This document shows positions 25,839 through 35,207 of a stretch of DNA of 64,000 nt, one piece after another. Origin of the DNA: CAZJHX01 sp964545715 (GTDB lineage: Bacteria > Myxococcota_A > UBA9042 > GCA-2863065); the NCBI GenBank assembly GCA_964545715.1, contig CAZJHX010000031.1, positions 11,225 to 75,224 on the forward strand, in the 5' to 3' direction. The notes under the pieces are model-generated. The model ran no database searches and was not told the DNA's origin. It saw only the letters and a program-made list of their open reading frames with translations. Within the stretch, counting starts at the first letter, position 1. Every line of letters starts with the position of its first letter. Both the position numbers and the translations under genes were made by a program.

Positions 25839-28223
25839 TCACAGGGTCAACAGGTACGAAACCAGCAGATCCTTGTCCTCAGGCGTCAGCAGCGCGGTCG
25901 GCGCCATCGTGCCGTCCAGCTGATCCAGGACATCGTACAACGTCGCCGCGCTGCCGTCGTGCAGGTACGGGGCGGTGGCGAACAGCCCCGTGAGCGACGG
26001 CGTGTTCATGTATGGGGTGACGTCCGCGCCGCTCGGCAGCTCTGACAACGCCTGTTCCAGGGCGCTGAACGTACCGACGTTCCAGCTCTTCCCATCGCTG
26101 CCGCCCTCGAGGTGACAATAGGAGCACGCCAGCACCGGGCCTTCGAAAAGCGCCTTGCCCAGCAGCTGCTCTGCCGTGAGCCCGTCCGCGGCGAGGTTGG
26201 GGTTGGCCGGCGGGTGGAGGCCGTCCAACAGAAACAGCGCCAGTGAGTCCAGCTCCTGGTCAGAGAGTCCCATACCGCCGAGCCGCTCGACGGTCAGCGC
26301 GATGTTCTCTTTCAGCGACGGCGCGCTGCCCTTCCAATTGAACGGCTCGGTGCCCGCCAGCCGGCCGGCCAGGGCCGGGGTCTGCCGTGGGCCGTTGAGA
26401 CCCAGCCACGTCCGCTTGTCCTCCCATCCTTCGAAATGGCAGGTCGCGCAGGCGACGTCGCCCCGGGATGTGACGTGGTCAGACTTGGCAAACGTAAAGA
26501 CCCGCCGGCCCAGCCGCATATCGGACGGCAGCGGATCAGCGGCGAATTGGGCGACGGCGTGATGGGACACCGTCCAGGCGCACCAGAGGTTGCCGTCATA
26601 GTACAGGTCGTCGACGATGTGGTCTTGGACCTCGTTCAGGTCGATGGCGCTGATCGTAAAATCATGGGCGTTGAGAACGTAGGCGGCCTGGCCGTCGTCA
26701 CTGAACGCGATGGCCTTTGGCGCTCGGCCGACGATCAACGAGCCCATAGGCCGGTCCGTCGGGTCGGTCGGCGTCACGACGGGGACCCATGAGTACCCGC
26801 TTTGCGTTGTCATCGCCAGCACGCGGTCGGAGCCCTGGCCCACCATGAAGAGGATCGGGTCGGTCGGGCTGTGGTTGATGTCGACCGGCTGCGAAATCAG
26901 GGACTGCATTGGGTACCAGCCGTCGTAAACCGACACACCGTACGACGCCGAGACCGCGCTCTTGCCATACTCGAACCAACTCACGGTGGCCTCCACTGTG
27001 CTGTCCTGTGCTGCGGTTTCGAGGGATGCCCAGGATGATGCCGGCTCTTCCCCCCCCGCCGCCTCGAGCACCTCCTCGACGCTGCCCAGGTTGGACAGTG
27101 TGTGCGTCACGTAGATGTCCGCCCGTGTGGGGTGCGCGGCAGCGGCCAATGAGAACCCGTTGACGCGCGGCGGATCCTGAAGGCTCGACAGCGTGCCGCC
27201 GCCGACGAAGCTCTTCTGCCTCAGCGGCATGGACTCGTAAAACCCAGCGCCGATCACCACCGCCTTCAGCGAGACCGGGTCCAGGTGTTCCCGGGTCACG
27301 ACCACCCGTCCGCCTGCCGCGACGAGGCCGCGCGGACGGCCGCCGATCTCCCAACTCGCGGTAAGCGACAGGTCTTTCGCAGCCAGCTGTACGGCCGCGC
27401 CGTCACCCAGCAGGCTGACGAACAGCTTACTGCCGTCGGGCGACAGCGCCAAGCCGAACGGCTCGGTGCCCAGCGGCGCGAACGTCACATCGGAGGTGCC
27501 CGGCTCGACCCGAGCGATGCCGCCCCCGCCGCGAACCGTCACAAACGCCGCGCCACACGGGCCGACGACCACCTGCTCGGGGCGCGCCCCAACCGGGACG
27601 ATCCGTACAAGCCTCCCCGTGTCGCGGTCCATCACGCGCAGCTGATCGTGCTCAGTGGCCACCACAAACAGCTCGTCTCCACGCACGGCCAGGGCCCGCC
27701 CGCTGGTCCAGGGTGGGGCAACCACGTCTGAGGTCAGCGGCAGGTCACTGCCGGTACCCCACGTGTACTGAGCACCCCACGGCTTGAGTTTCGGTGGCAG
27801 CGCCGTCCACTCTTCTGCAGGCGCCGGCGCGAGCCACCCCTGTTGGAAAGGCGTTTCGATGTAGGCGACTTCAGGTGGTAGCTGAGACGCGGGGCCACAG
27901 TCGGGCTCCGGGACAGCCGCCGGTTTTGGCGCGGGCTCTGCCGGCGGGTCCGGCGCCGGCTCAGGTGTGGGATCGGCTTCTGGGGCAGCCTCCGGCGCCG
28001 GTTCGGGTGTCACAGGGCGCTGTGGTTTCTTCGGGTCTGGTTGCCGTTGCCGCGTGGGACCGGCGGGACCGGCGGGACCGGCCCGTGCGCCCTCATCTTT
28101 TGCACCGACATCGCTGTGCACCACCTGCCCGACCGGTGGCTCGCCTTCCGGCGGGGCACCGGTCGGACCACCCCCACAGCCGACAGCCAGCGCAGCCAGC
28201 GCACACGTCACCATCGATTTCAT
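25839..28223 (-). CDS. Beta-propeller/diheme cytochrome c lipoprotein (MauG/CCP-like)
   Basis: A 794-aa protein whose start has GGGGAG 6 nt upstream. Lipobox AALAVGC (Cys16) is followed by a long Pro/Glu/Ala linker to about 110. A YVTN-type propeller spans about 130-560 (RALAVRGDELFVVATEHDQLRVMD, GLALSPDGSKLFVSLLGDG, AIAFSDDGQAAYVLNAHDF). Two c-type heme sites follow: CATCH near residue 592 and CSYCH near 702, the second domain with TPSLTGLFATAPYLHDGSAATL, a strong signature of bacterial diheme peroxidase/MauG-like proteins. A cell-surface redox enzyme or electron acceptor is inferred. Its substrate is unknown. Confidence 0.85.
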   Translation of the reverse strand: MKSMVTCALAALAVGCGGGPTGAPPEGEPPVGQVVHSDVGAKDEGARAGPAGPAGPTRQRQPDPKKPQRPVTPEPAPEAAPEADPTPEPAPDPPAEPAPKPAAVPEPDCGPASQLPPEVAYIETPFQQGWLAPAPAEEWTALPPKLKPWGAQYTWGTGSDLPLTSDVVAPPWTSGRALAVRGDELFVVATEHDQLRVMDRDTGRLVRIVPVGARPEQVVVGPCGAAFVTVRGGGGIARVEPGTSDVTFAPLGTEPFGLALSPDGSKLFVSLLGDGAAVQLAAKDLSLTASWEIGGRPRGLVAAGGRVVVTREHLDPVSLKAVVIGAGFYESMPLRQKSFVGGGTLSSLQDPPRVNGFSLAAAAHPTRADIYVTHTLSNLGSVEEVLEAAGGEEPASSWASLETAAQDSTVEATVSWFEYGKSAVSASYGVSVYDGWYPMQSLISQPVDINHSPTDPILFMVGQGSDRVLAMTTQSGYSWVPVVTPTDPTDRPMGSLIVGRAPKAIAFSDDGQAAYVLNAHDFTISAIDLNEVQDHIVDDLYYDGNLWCAWTVSHHAVAQFAADPLPSDMRLGRRVFTFAKSDHVTSRGDVACATCHFEGWEDKRTWLGLNGPRQTPALAGRLAGTEPFNWKGSAPSLKENIALTVERLGGMGLSDQELDSLALFLLDGLHPPANPNLAADGLTAEQLLGKALFEGPVLACSYCHLEGGSDGKSWNVGTFSALEQALSELPSGADVTPYMNTPSLTGLFATAPYLHDGSAATLYDVLDQLDGTMAPTALLTPEDKDLLVSYLLTL

Positions 28224-28396
28224 AGTCTCCCCTCAGTCGCGGTATTGGTCCCCGCTAACGGCCAACTGCAGCGGCTGCAGTCATGGCCGCGCCACCAGCG
28301 GTGGGACACGCACTATCTGTGTTGTGGGGACCGGTGCTGACGATCAGAAATTACCCGTGTATGGCAAGAAGCGGTCCCCTTGTGCACAATGACCGC

Positions 28397-28879
28397 ATGA
28401 GCAGACTGGTTTCACTGGCCGCGTGCGCCACACTGGCCGCGTGCTCCGCCCAGACGCCCGCACCCTCCGACACCCAGGCCGGTTACAACCAGGCCGGTCA
28501 CATTCTGTATGAGGATTTTCGCGGGCTCGAGCCGGGTGATGAAGCACCGGCGGAGCTGGGCGGGCAAGGCGGTGGGACCTGGATGTTCGTGGCCGGCGCC
28601 CGCACCAACGGTCTGCCCGAGGGCACCTTGCGCGCCGACTTCACAGCCACTCTCGGCGCCCTGGGCGACACCCCGCTATCGAAAGTCACATATCCCCGGC
28701 GCCCCCTCCGAACCGGCGACGACGGCTACACCTACATCTCCAACATGTACATGATTCTGCCCAGAGACCACCGGCAGTGGGACGGCTACCAGATGGAGCT
28801 GCGGGTCACCCTGCGCGCACCGGATGGCACCACGGTGGAGGATGTCTGCCCGGTGCGGCTGGTCGCGCCTAAGCCGTAG
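28397..28879 (+). CDS. Small lipoprotein of unknown function
   Basis: Start ATG 28397 gives 160 residues with a lipoprotein signal (LVSLAACATLAACSAQ, Cys16). The mature part is beta-rich (GTWMFVAGARTN, LRADFTATLGAL, YQMELRVTLRAPDGTTVEDV). CACAAT at 28385-28390 could be the -10, ending 6 nt before the ATG, which again suggests a leaderless mRNA. The gene's last 11 bp overlap, tail to tail, the end of the MlrC-type gene on the other strand. No family is recognised. Confidence 0.6.
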   Translation: MSRLVSLAACATLAACSAQTPAPSDTQAGYNQAGHILYEDFRGLEPGDEAPAELGGQGGGTWMFVAGARTNGLPEGTLRADFTATLGALGDTPLSKVTYPRRPLRTGDDGYTYISNMYMILPRDHRQWDGYQMELRVTLRAPDGTTVEDVCPVRLVAPKP

Positions 28880-30410
28880 AAGCCCGGCGTGCCTCGTCAA
28901 ACGGGCGCCAGCTCTCGACGTCCGCGCTGGGGTACACCGGCATGTCGAACCGGAGGTTGCGCACATTGTCCAGGCTGGACGGACCCGCGGTCACCACCGG
29001 GATGTTCTTTCGCAAGCTGGCCGCGTAGAAGACGCGATAGTGAAAGAGCGCCTTTTGGATGATGGCGTCCGCTTTCCACGGCGACAGGCCCAGCTCGGTC
29101 CAAAAGCGCGGATGCACCGTATACGGTGGGCGCTCTGTGACGGCGATTCTCAGCTCTTTGTAACGCAGCACCACGGTCTTGCCGAAGTCTGTGGTGGTCT
29201 GGGTCTCTACGACCGCCTCCAGGGCGACGGAGGGCTGGTCGTCCATGCCGGGGGTACCCGACAGCGTCACGTTTGTGGTCGCGCCTTCGGGCACCTCTGC
29301 GAGCTGCGCGACGGCTGCCGGATCGTGAATCGGCAGGTAGATCGCCAGGTCCGCGCCCTCTTTGACCAGCGTGTCCAGGATGCGGGTGTTGCCGCCCGGT
29401 GAGCCGGTGCCGACGACGTCGCCCATGTCCACCAACGCGACGGAGCCCAGCGCGCGCGGGATTTTGGCCGCGCGGACGTCCTCGATGGCCTCGGTGGGCG
29501 TACGCATGGGCGGCAGCGGCGCGTCTCTGACCGCAAACGCCCGCTCGGCCAGATCGTCCGCCAGCCGGTTGGCCAGCTCCGGATCGTTGTCCGTCGTCAC
29601 GTGCACAGCCCAGCCGATGTCGGTCGCATCGCTGAAGGGGTGCACCATAAACAGATGGGCCCCGAGCACGCGCTTGTCGCGCCTGAGCTTCTTCATGTGC
29701 CGAAAGATAGGACGCATCGGGTTCATGAAGTCGATCGTCATGCCGCCACCCAGCACCACCGGCAGCTTGCGCCAGGCCCGCGTCGGCTGCACATGGCCGC
29801 GCAACGTGCGGATCAGCTGGTTGCCGGCGCGAAAGCCGGTGCCGAACAGGTCGCGATGCGGGTTTGTGAGAAAGCCGTCTAGAATGGTCGTCGGCTCTAC
29901 AATCGAGGGCGACAGGTTGGCGTGTAGATCGTAGCTCACGGCCAGCGGGCGCTCCCCGATGAGCTCCTTGACGTCCGCGATCAGCACACCCTCGGGCGCC
30001 CCTGCGAGGCCCTGCACGCGCATGGATCCGTGCAGCGCCAGGTACACGCCGTCCACGTCGCCGACCCGCCTCAGGTGGTGCTTCAGCGTGTCCCGCAGCC
30101 ACTGAAAGCAGTCGCCGGTGATGGGTCCGCTGGAGACGGCCAGCGTCGAAAACAGCGGCACGCACTCCACCTGCCCGGCCATGCGCGACGCGGTCACAAA
30201 GCCGCTCAGCTCGGCGTTGCGCAGCACCTTGACCAGCTCAAAGCGGGTCAGCTTGGTGATCGCGCCAAGCTCATCCCCCTCGAAGAAGTGAAAGCGCTCA
30301 AAGTCCTCGCGATGCGTCGGCAGCGGCGAGAACGCGTTAGCCTCGTGAAAGATGCGTCCATAGGCGATGCGCAGCGGGCGGCCGCCGCGTCCGTATTTGC
30401 GGCCGATCAT
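28869..30410 (-). CDS. M81 family metallopeptidase (MlrC/microcystinase C-like)
   Basis: The 513-aa product matches the MlrC family. The N-terminal domain begins RIAYGRIFHEANAFSPLPT and includes GVYLALHGSM, AVSYDLHANLS and ILDGFLTNPHRD, whose Asp/His residues form the predicted zinc site. The C-terminal domain has ALVDMGDVVGTGSPGGNT and YAASLRKNIPVVTAGPSSLDN. The founding member cleaves the opened microcystin peptide; most relatives have unknown substrates. It is the last gene of a TetR, PLP-lyase and MlrC operon, with its ATG overlapping the upstream stop by 4 bp (ATGA). Its substrate is plausibly related to the amino compound handled by that lyase. Confidence 0.85.
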   Translation of the reverse strand: MIGRKYGRGGRPLRIAYGRIFHEANAFSPLPTHREDFERFHFFEGDELGAITKLTRFELVKVLRNAELSGFVTASRMAGQVECVPLFSTLAVSSGPITGDCFQWLRDTLKHHLRRVGDVDGVYLALHGSMRVQGLAGAPEGVLIADVKELIGERPLAVSYDLHANLSPSIVEPTTILDGFLTNPHRDLFGTGFRAGNQLIRTLRGHVQPTRAWRKLPVVLGGGMTIDFMNPMRPIFRHMKKLRRDKRVLGAHLFMVHPFSDATDIGWAVHVTTDNDPELANRLADDLAERAFAVRDAPLPPMRTPTEAIEDVRAAKIPRALGSVALVDMGDVVGTGSPGGNTRILDTLVKEGADLAIYLPIHDPAAVAQLAEVPEGATTNVTLSGTPGMDDQPSVALEAVVETQTTTDFGKTVVLRYKELRIAVTERPPYTVHPRFWTELGLSPWKADAIIQKALFHYRVFYAASLRKNIPVVTAGPSSLDNVRNLRFDMPVYPSADVESWRPFDEARRASTA

Positions 30411-31834
30411 GAGAACAGCTCCCCCAGGAAGCTGACCAGCAGCTGCTCGCGTGCGGCGGGCGAGACGCCGTTCAACAGGCGATGAATCACGGCCTGCTTC
30501 TCGGGCAGCTTGCCGTCTTTCACGCCGAGATCGGCCATCATGGCGCCGGTGTTCAGACCACCGGCGCCCTGCGCGACCAGCTCCAGCATCTGGACCACCT
30601 GCGCGGGCGGCGCGATCGGGTCCGGCAGGTCGGTCGCATGCTCTTTGAGCGCGGCCACCAGGTCGTGAACACGCGCGGCGTTGGACGGGTCGATCGTGAA
30701 GTGAATATGCGCCGGGGACGCGCCGTAGGCATACGTCGCTTGAACCAGCCAGCCGGCCGCTGTCAGCCGGTCCGCCAGCTCAAAGATGTCACCGTCGGAG
30801 GCCACCGCCACCAGGCCCATGCGCGGCCGGCCCAGCACCCGCAGACCCTCGGTCGCGTGCACGCCCTCGATAAGAGCGCACGTGGCCTTCCACATGCCCC
30901 CGATCAGCTCCCGGTAGCCGCTGCGGCCCAGCTTGCGCAGCACGGCCCAGGCGGCGCCCAGCGGGGCGATGGACTTGGACCCCAGCATGCTGGGGTTGAC
31001 GATCGAGTAGCCCGACCACTTGGCGCAGGCATAATATTGGGCGTCGCGCAGCTCGCGGGTGCGCTGCAGCAGCACGCTCAAGCCCTTGGGCGTGAACCCG
31101 TATTTGTGCAGGTCCACGGACATGGACGTGACGCCGGGCACCTCAAAGTCAAACGCCGGCAGCTCGACGCCGAGCTCCCGCTGGAACGGCAGCACCCACC
31201 CGCCGATGCAGGCGTCCACGTGCAGCAGCAGCCCGCGCTCCTGAGCCAGCGCGCCCATGGCCGCGATCGGGTCGATGGCGCCATGCGCGTAGCTGGGCGC
31301 GGACCCGACCAGCAGGATGGTGTTCTCGTCGACGTGGGCGCGCATGTCCTCGACCGACGCCTCCATCGTCTCGTCATCCACTGCGATGGGGATCAGGTCC
31401 ACACCAAAGTAGTGAGCCGCCTTGTGAAAGGACGCGTGCGCCGTCTCGGGCACCAGCATGTTGGGCCGCGTGATCTCGGGTCGCGTCTTGCGGTTGTGGT
31501 CACGCGCGGTCTTGACGCTGAGCATGACGCTCTCGGTGCCGCCCGACGTGGCCGTGCCGACCGCGCCCTCGGGAGCCTGCAGGTGCCCGAGGCACGCCGC
31601 TACGATGTCGTTCTCCAGGCGTCGCGCGCTGGGGTAGACGGTCGGGTCCAGGCCGTTGCCGCCCATGCAGGCCGCAAAGGCCGCGCGCGCCAGCTCGGTG
31701 ACCTCGGGACCGGCGCTGTAGACAAACGCAAAGGCGGAGCCGTCAGCGGCCAGGTCGTCGCGGCCCAGGCCGGCCAGCTCGGTCAGAATTGCGGGGCCGT
31801 CGGCCGGGTGCTCAGGAAAGACTGCGTTGCTCAT
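30407..31834 (-). CDS. PLP-dependent group II decarboxylase / sphingosine-phosphate lyase-like
   Basis: Start ATG 31834 has GGAG 7 nt upstream (475 aa). The fold-type I PLP domain shows GTATSGGTESVMLSVKTARD, HASFHKAAHYFGVDL, HVDACIGGWVLPF and SVDLHKYGFTPKG, where the Lys of HKYG (near residue 245) forms the Schiff base with PLP. This layout is that of glutamate/aspartate decarboxylases and S1P lyase; the short N-terminus and YYACAKWSGYS segment favour the S1P-lyase/tyrosine-decarboxylase branch. It follows the TetR gene by 17 bp and overlaps the M81 gene. It likely cleaves or decarboxylates an amino substrate sensed by the TetR protein. Confidence 0.85.
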   Translation of the reverse strand: MSNAVFPEHPADGPAILTELAGLGRDDLAADGSAFAFVYSAGPEVTELARAAFAACMGGNGLDPTVYPSARRLENDIVAACLGHLQAPEGAVGTATSGGTESVMLSVKTARDHNRKTRPEITRPNMLVPETAHASFHKAAHYFGVDLIPIAVDDETMEASVEDMRAHVDENTILLVGSAPSYAHGAIDPIAAMGALAQERGLLLHVDACIGGWVLPFQRELGVELPAFDFEVPGVTSMSVDLHKYGFTPKGLSVLLQRTRELRDAQYYACAKWSGYSIVNPSMLGSKSIAPLGAAWAVLRKLGRSGYRELIGGMWKATCALIEGVHATEGLRVLGRPRMGLVAVASDGDIFELADRLTAAGWLVQATYAYGASPAHIHFTIDPSNAARVHDLVAALKEHATDLPDPIAPPAQVVQMLELVAQGAGGLNTGAMMADLGVKDGKLPEKQAVIHRLLNGVSPAAREQLLVSFLGELFS

Positions 31835-31851
31835 CGTTGACTCCTCATCAC

Positions 31852-32448
31852 TTAATTGGGCTCGTTTTTCAGGGGCGCCAGCACGCTCTCCCACAGGAGG
31901 GTGTGAATGGGCGCGAGATCACATCCGGTCATGACACGCTGGACCATCAAGCCGTCGATAATGCTGCGACACAGGCGGATCAGGGACATCTCGTCACAGG
32001 GCTTGACGGTCCCGTTTTTGACGCCCTCGCGCAGCCGCGCGGCCAGCGCCTGCCGATGGGCCTCAAACACCTGATTGCCGATCTCGATAATGCGTCCGGT
32101 GCGCTCCACGCCGGCGGCCGCCAGCGCCTGGGTCAAGAAGAGCAGCCGCTCCTCCCGCCCCTCATGAAACGCGTGCACCGAGACTACCTGCGCATACAGC
32201 TGATCGATGGGGTTGGTGTGCTTCATCATCTCGCCAACCACGTAGACCGCCTGCTGCATCAGCAGGTCCTCCAGCGCCATCTCCACGATCCGCACGCGGT
32301 CGGGAAAGTGGTACAGCAGGGTCGGCCGCTTGATCTCGAGCGCCTCGGCCAGCCGCGTCATCGACACGTCTACGCCTTCGCGCCGCAGCACCTCGACAGC
32401 TCTGCGAGCCAGCGCTCGCCTTTTCTCTGTTTCTTTTGGTCGTGCCAT
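31852..32448 (-). CDS. TetR family transcriptional regulator
   Basis: The 198-aa protein has a TetR HTH at residues 10-55 (RRAVEVLRREGVDVSMTRLAEALEIKRPTLLYHFPDR), with the recognition helix RPTLLYHF. A helical ligand and dimer domain follows (VVGEMMKHTNPIDQLYAQVV, LIRLCRSIIDGLMVQRVMTG). It is the first gene of an operon with the PLP enzyme and MlrC genes. Two copies of a TGAC-N5-GTCA palindrome overlap its promoter, so autoregulation and control of the operon are likely. The effector is probably the substrate of the downstream enzymes. Confidence 0.88.
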   Translation of the reverse strand: MARPKETEKRRALARRAVEVLRREGVDVSMTRLAEALEIKRPTLLYHFPDRVRIVEMALEDLLMQQAVYVVGEMMKHTNPIDQLYAQVVSVHAFHEGREERLLFLTQALAAAGVERTGRIIEIGNQVFEAHRQALAARLREGVKNGTVKPCDEMSLIRLCRSIIDGLMVQRVMTGCDLAPIHTLLWESVLAPLKNEPN

Positions 32449-32452
32449 AACT

Positions 32453-32491
32453 TGACGATTTGTCAGATAACTATTTCCTGACGATTTGTCA
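32453..32491. promoter_or_regulatory. Tandem TetR operators, two copies of TGACGATTTGTCA
   Basis: TGACGATTTGTCA occurs exactly at 32453-32465 and again at 32479-32491, a 26-bp period with further similarity after each copy (AACTATTT). Each is a TGAC-N5-GTCA palindrome. They start 5 bp upstream of the TetR ATG and bracket the predicted -35 and -10, ideal positions for repression. Confidence 0.75.
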
Positions 32492-32492
32492 A
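32464..32492 (-). promoter_or_regulatory. Sigma70-type promoter of the TetR operon
   Basis: On the minus strand a perfect TTGACA (32487-32492) is separated by 17 bp from TATCTG (32464-32469). The -35 overlaps one operator copy and the -10 touches the other. The TSS would fall roughly 10 bp before the TetR ATG. Confidence 0.6.
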
Positions 32493-32555
32493 TGAACTAT
32501 TTTGAGGTAAGCCCGCATTGACCGCTTCGTGTGCGAGGTCGACTGACTCAGCCGG

Positions 32556-34079
32556 TCAGGTAGCGGTGCACAGCCCGATCTTGCTGCACTCCAGATCGTC
32601 CGCGCACGCCCCGCAGCTGCCGTTGCAGCCGTCGTCGCCGCACTCTTTGCCCGTGCAATCGGGGACACACTTGCATTGCCCGCCGATGCACTGCCAGTCG
32701 TCGAAGCACTCGCCGCACTGGCTGCCGCAGCCATCCGCGCCGCACACCTTGCCCGCGCATTGGGGCACGCACACGCAGGCGCCGCTGTCGCAGATGTGCT
32801 TTTCGGGGCAGGTGCCACACTGGCTGCCGCAGCCGTCGTCGCCGCACTGCTTGTTGGTGCACTTGGCCTGGCAGCACTGGCCACCGTTGCACACCGCGCC
32901 GTCAAAGCAGGCGCCGCAGGAGCCGCCGCAGCCGTCATCCCCACACGGGTCAGGGCCCGAGCACTTGGGCTTGCACTCGCACTGGCCCTCGGGCGTGCAG
33001 ATCTCGTTGTAGGGGTTGCAGGTCCCACACAGGCCGCCGCAGCCGTCCGCCCCGCAGGTCTTGCCCTCGCACTGCAGCTCGCAGGCGCAGTTGCCCTCGA
33101 TGCAATACGTCGGCTCCGGGCAGATCCCGCAGGTCTTGGGCGGGCACACGTCGGGGTCGCAGTCGTCACCGCACTCCACGGTGCAGTCGTAATAGAACAT
33201 CAGGTAGTTGGAGTTCTGAGCGCCGACCTCCACGCGCGCCTTCACGTCGCCGGTGATGTGGGGCACCTTGACGGTGATGGCGTGGGGGGTCCAATTGAGC
33301 ACCTCGGCCTTCAGGTCGCCCATTCTCACGACGCCGGGGGCCGCGCCGAACATGTGCCCGCGAAAGACGACGACGTCCTCGGGGTACCCGCGCGGCGGCG
33401 AGATCGACACCAGGATCAGCTCATCGCCGTTGGGACAGAAGACGTGCAGCCCGTCGGGCACCCAGTTGCGATAGATCCACGGATCCTCCAGCAGATCCGC
33501 CTCGGGCGACCCGTTGGACGGCGGGTTCTTCGGTCCGTCCAGCCCCATGATCATCTCGCCGTGCGCGACCTGCAGGGCAAACTCGAAGATCGCGTGCTCC
33601 TGCTCCTCTTGCGGGGACGCGCCGTAGCCTGCCGCGGCGCTCACGATGCCGCCGTACTCCCACCCGTTGCGCAGGATGGTGATCAGGCCGTTGCCGTGGA
33701 CGCGGATCTCCCACTGCTCAGCGCCCTCGCCCGTGTTGAAGCGAAACAGCGCGTAGTGATCGTCCGGCACCGGCGCGTCCACGTACTCGCGCCAGTCCAG
33801 CAGCACGTGCAGCAAGCCGTTGTGATAGTCCAGGTACAAGCTGCCGTACGGGCTCTCGCACGGGTGCACGTCCGCCCACTCCACGCAGCCCGGATCGCTC
33901 TCGGGCGCCTCTGTAAATTGGCCGTCTATGGTGAACTTCTGGCAGCCGTCCGACGGGTCGGGCAACTGAACCGAGTTGGCCGGCTCCAGCAGCGCTGTCT
34001 TCAGCGGCACCTCTTCAACGTGCTGGCCGCACGCGACCATCGACAGCCAGATCAGAACGAGCAGTGCTCGACGTCTCAT
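32556..34079 (-). CDS. Cysteine-repeat lipoprotein with IPT-like domain (paralog A)
   Basis: Start ATG 34079 follows GGAAGG (507 aa). A lipoprotein signal (RRALLVLIWLSMVACG) leads to a beta domain (about 40-190, containing GSLYLDYHNGLLHVLLDW and AEQWEIRVHGNG), then an IPT/TIG-like sandwich (LILVSISPPRGYPEDVVVFRG to DVKARVEV). The C-terminus has five units of the form CGxDGCGGxCGxC joined by C-x-P-x-C and C-x2-G-x-C spacers. All domains recur in the same order in the gene at 35208-36653. A surface-exposed, disulfide-rich stalk or adhesin is inferred. The genes between and around are also surface lipoproteins. Confidence 0.75.
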   Translation of the reverse strand: MRRRALLVLIWLSMVACGQHVEEVPLKTALLEPANSVQLPDPSDGCQKFTIDGQFTEAPESDPGCVEWADVHPCESPYGSLYLDYHNGLLHVLLDWREYVDAPVPDDHYALFRFNTGEGAEQWEIRVHGNGLITILRNGWEYGGIVSAAAGYGASPQEEQEHAIFEFALQVAHGEMIMGLDGPKNPPSNGSPEADLLEDPWIYRNWVPDGLHVFCPNGDELILVSISPPRGYPEDVVVFRGHMFGAAPGVVRMGDLKAEVLNWTPHAITVKVPHITGDVKARVEVGAQNSNYLMFYYDCTVECGDDCDPDVCPPKTCGICPEPTYCIEGNCACELQCEGKTCGADGCGGLCGTCNPYNEICTPEGQCECKPKCSGPDPCGDDGCGGSCGACFDGAVCNGGQCCQAKCTNKQCGDDGCGSQCGTCPEKHICDSGACVCVPQCAGKVCGADGCGSQCGECFDDWQCIGGQCKCVPDCTGKECGDDGCNGSCGACADDLECSKIGLCTAT

Positions 34080-34186
34080 GCCTTCCCCCGATTGAGCGCC
34101 CACCGAACACCCTACCCTATCGCCCCCATTCCGAGCATCCGTTTTGTGATAACGTGACGCTCAGGGCGCGACTCAGAGGCTGTTAC

Positions 34187-35203
34187 ATGACGCGATGCCT
34201 GCTCGGGATCGGGCTGGCGCTGGCCGCCGCGTGCGGACCCGCCACCTCCACCACCGGCACATCCGAAGAAGGATCCAACGACGGCATCGTCTTGTGTGTC
34301 TGGCACAACCCGGTCGGCGCGCCGGGCTGCGTCACGCCGGCGCGCATCGACTTCTTTACGGTGCCGCTGGGCCGCCGCGAGGTGCGCCGGGTCCTGGTCA
34401 GCAATCGCACGCCGGACGACGTCGTCTTTACGCGACAGATCAACGGCGCGTGGCTCTCCGTCAGCGGCCCGCCGTCCACTACCTTGACCGCCGGCAGCTC
34501 GGATATCCTGGAGATCACGCTGATCCAGGGCGCGCCGCCCGGCCAGGTGGTGGGTCGCCTGGACCTGGCGATGGAGCCCGTGGAGGGGAGCCTGTGGCAG
34601 GTCGGTCTGGACGTCCGGGCCACGATTCTGGGCTGCCCACCAGGCTCGGCGATCTGCGACGACAGCTTCGCCAGCGGCTGCGACTGCCCCAAGAGCTGCA
34701 AGCCGGGCTTTTTTGGCGAGACCTGCCTGCAGTGCCCCGGCTCGACCGACACCCTGGTCTGCAACGGCCACGGCTGGTGCGACGACGGCATCAAAGGCAC
34801 GGGCGGGTGCTTTTGCAGCGCGGCCTGGACCGGCTTGACCTGCGATATCGATGTAAACGAGTGCCTGCTGGATCCGTGCTCGGTCAACGCCACCTGCGAC
34901 AACTTTGACGGCGGCTTCAGCTGCACCTGCAACGAGGGCTTCATCGGCGGCGGGCTGACGTGCTCGCCGGCCCCGTGTGACTCCATGGACGTGGCGCACG
35001 GCTCCGAGATCGCGTCCGGTCTGCACGGCACCACAGCGTCCGACTTCACCTGTGACGCCGGCTATGCACCCGTGCCCGCCGAGGACCCGACGTGCCAGTA
35101 CGGGGTCTGGTCTGCGCCCGCTTGCCTGGTGGTGGACGGCGGCCCGTGCGCGACGGACAGCGACTGCGTCAACGTCTGCGCAGCCGGCGTCTGCGCGCCC
35201 TGA
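34187..35203 (+). CDS. EGF/sushi-like cysteine-rich lipoprotein
   Basis: Start ATG 34187 gives 338 residues. Signal LGIGLALAAACGP (lipobox) is followed by an immunoglobulin-like beta domain (about 30-155: FFTVPLGRREVRRVLVSNRT, SDILEITLIQG, VGRLDLAMEP). Two EGF-like modules follow (PGFFGETCLQCPG with CNGHGWC, then the calcium-binding type DVNECLLDPCSVNATC with GGFSCTCNEGF), then a sushi/CCP-like module (DVAHGSEIASGLHGTTASDFTC, GVWSAPAC) and a final CATDSDCVNVCAAGVC. A -10 like TAACGT lies at 34150-34155. Such eukaryote-like modules suggest adhesion or protein interaction at the cell surface. Confidence 0.78.
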   Translation: MTRCLLGIGLALAAACGPATSTTGTSEEGSNDGIVLCVWHNPVGAPGCVTPARIDFFTVPLGRREVRRVLVSNRTPDDVVFTRQINGAWLSVSGPPSTTLTAGSSDILEITLIQGAPPGQVVGRLDLAMEPVEGSLWQVGLDVRATILGCPPGSAICDDSFASGCDCPKSCKPGFFGETCLQCPGSTDTLVCNGHGWCDDGIKGTGGCFCSAAWTGLTCDIDVNECLLDPCSVNATCDNFDGGFSCTCNEGFIGGGLTCSPAPCDSMDVAHGSEIASGLHGTTASDFTCDAGYAPVPAEDPTCQYGVWSAPACLVVDGGPCATDSDCVNVCAAGVCAP

Positions 35204-35207
35204 CCTC

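Noticed and set aside
30482..31840. A 452-residue plus-strand frame opposite the PLP enzyme gene
   Set aside because: His/Gln/Arg/Gly-rich shadow of a clearly recognisable enzyme on the minus strand.
32676..34157. A 493-residue plus-strand frame opposite cysteine-repeat paralog A
   Set aside because: Ala/Val/His-rich mirror of the cysteine repeats; no ribosome site and no family features.
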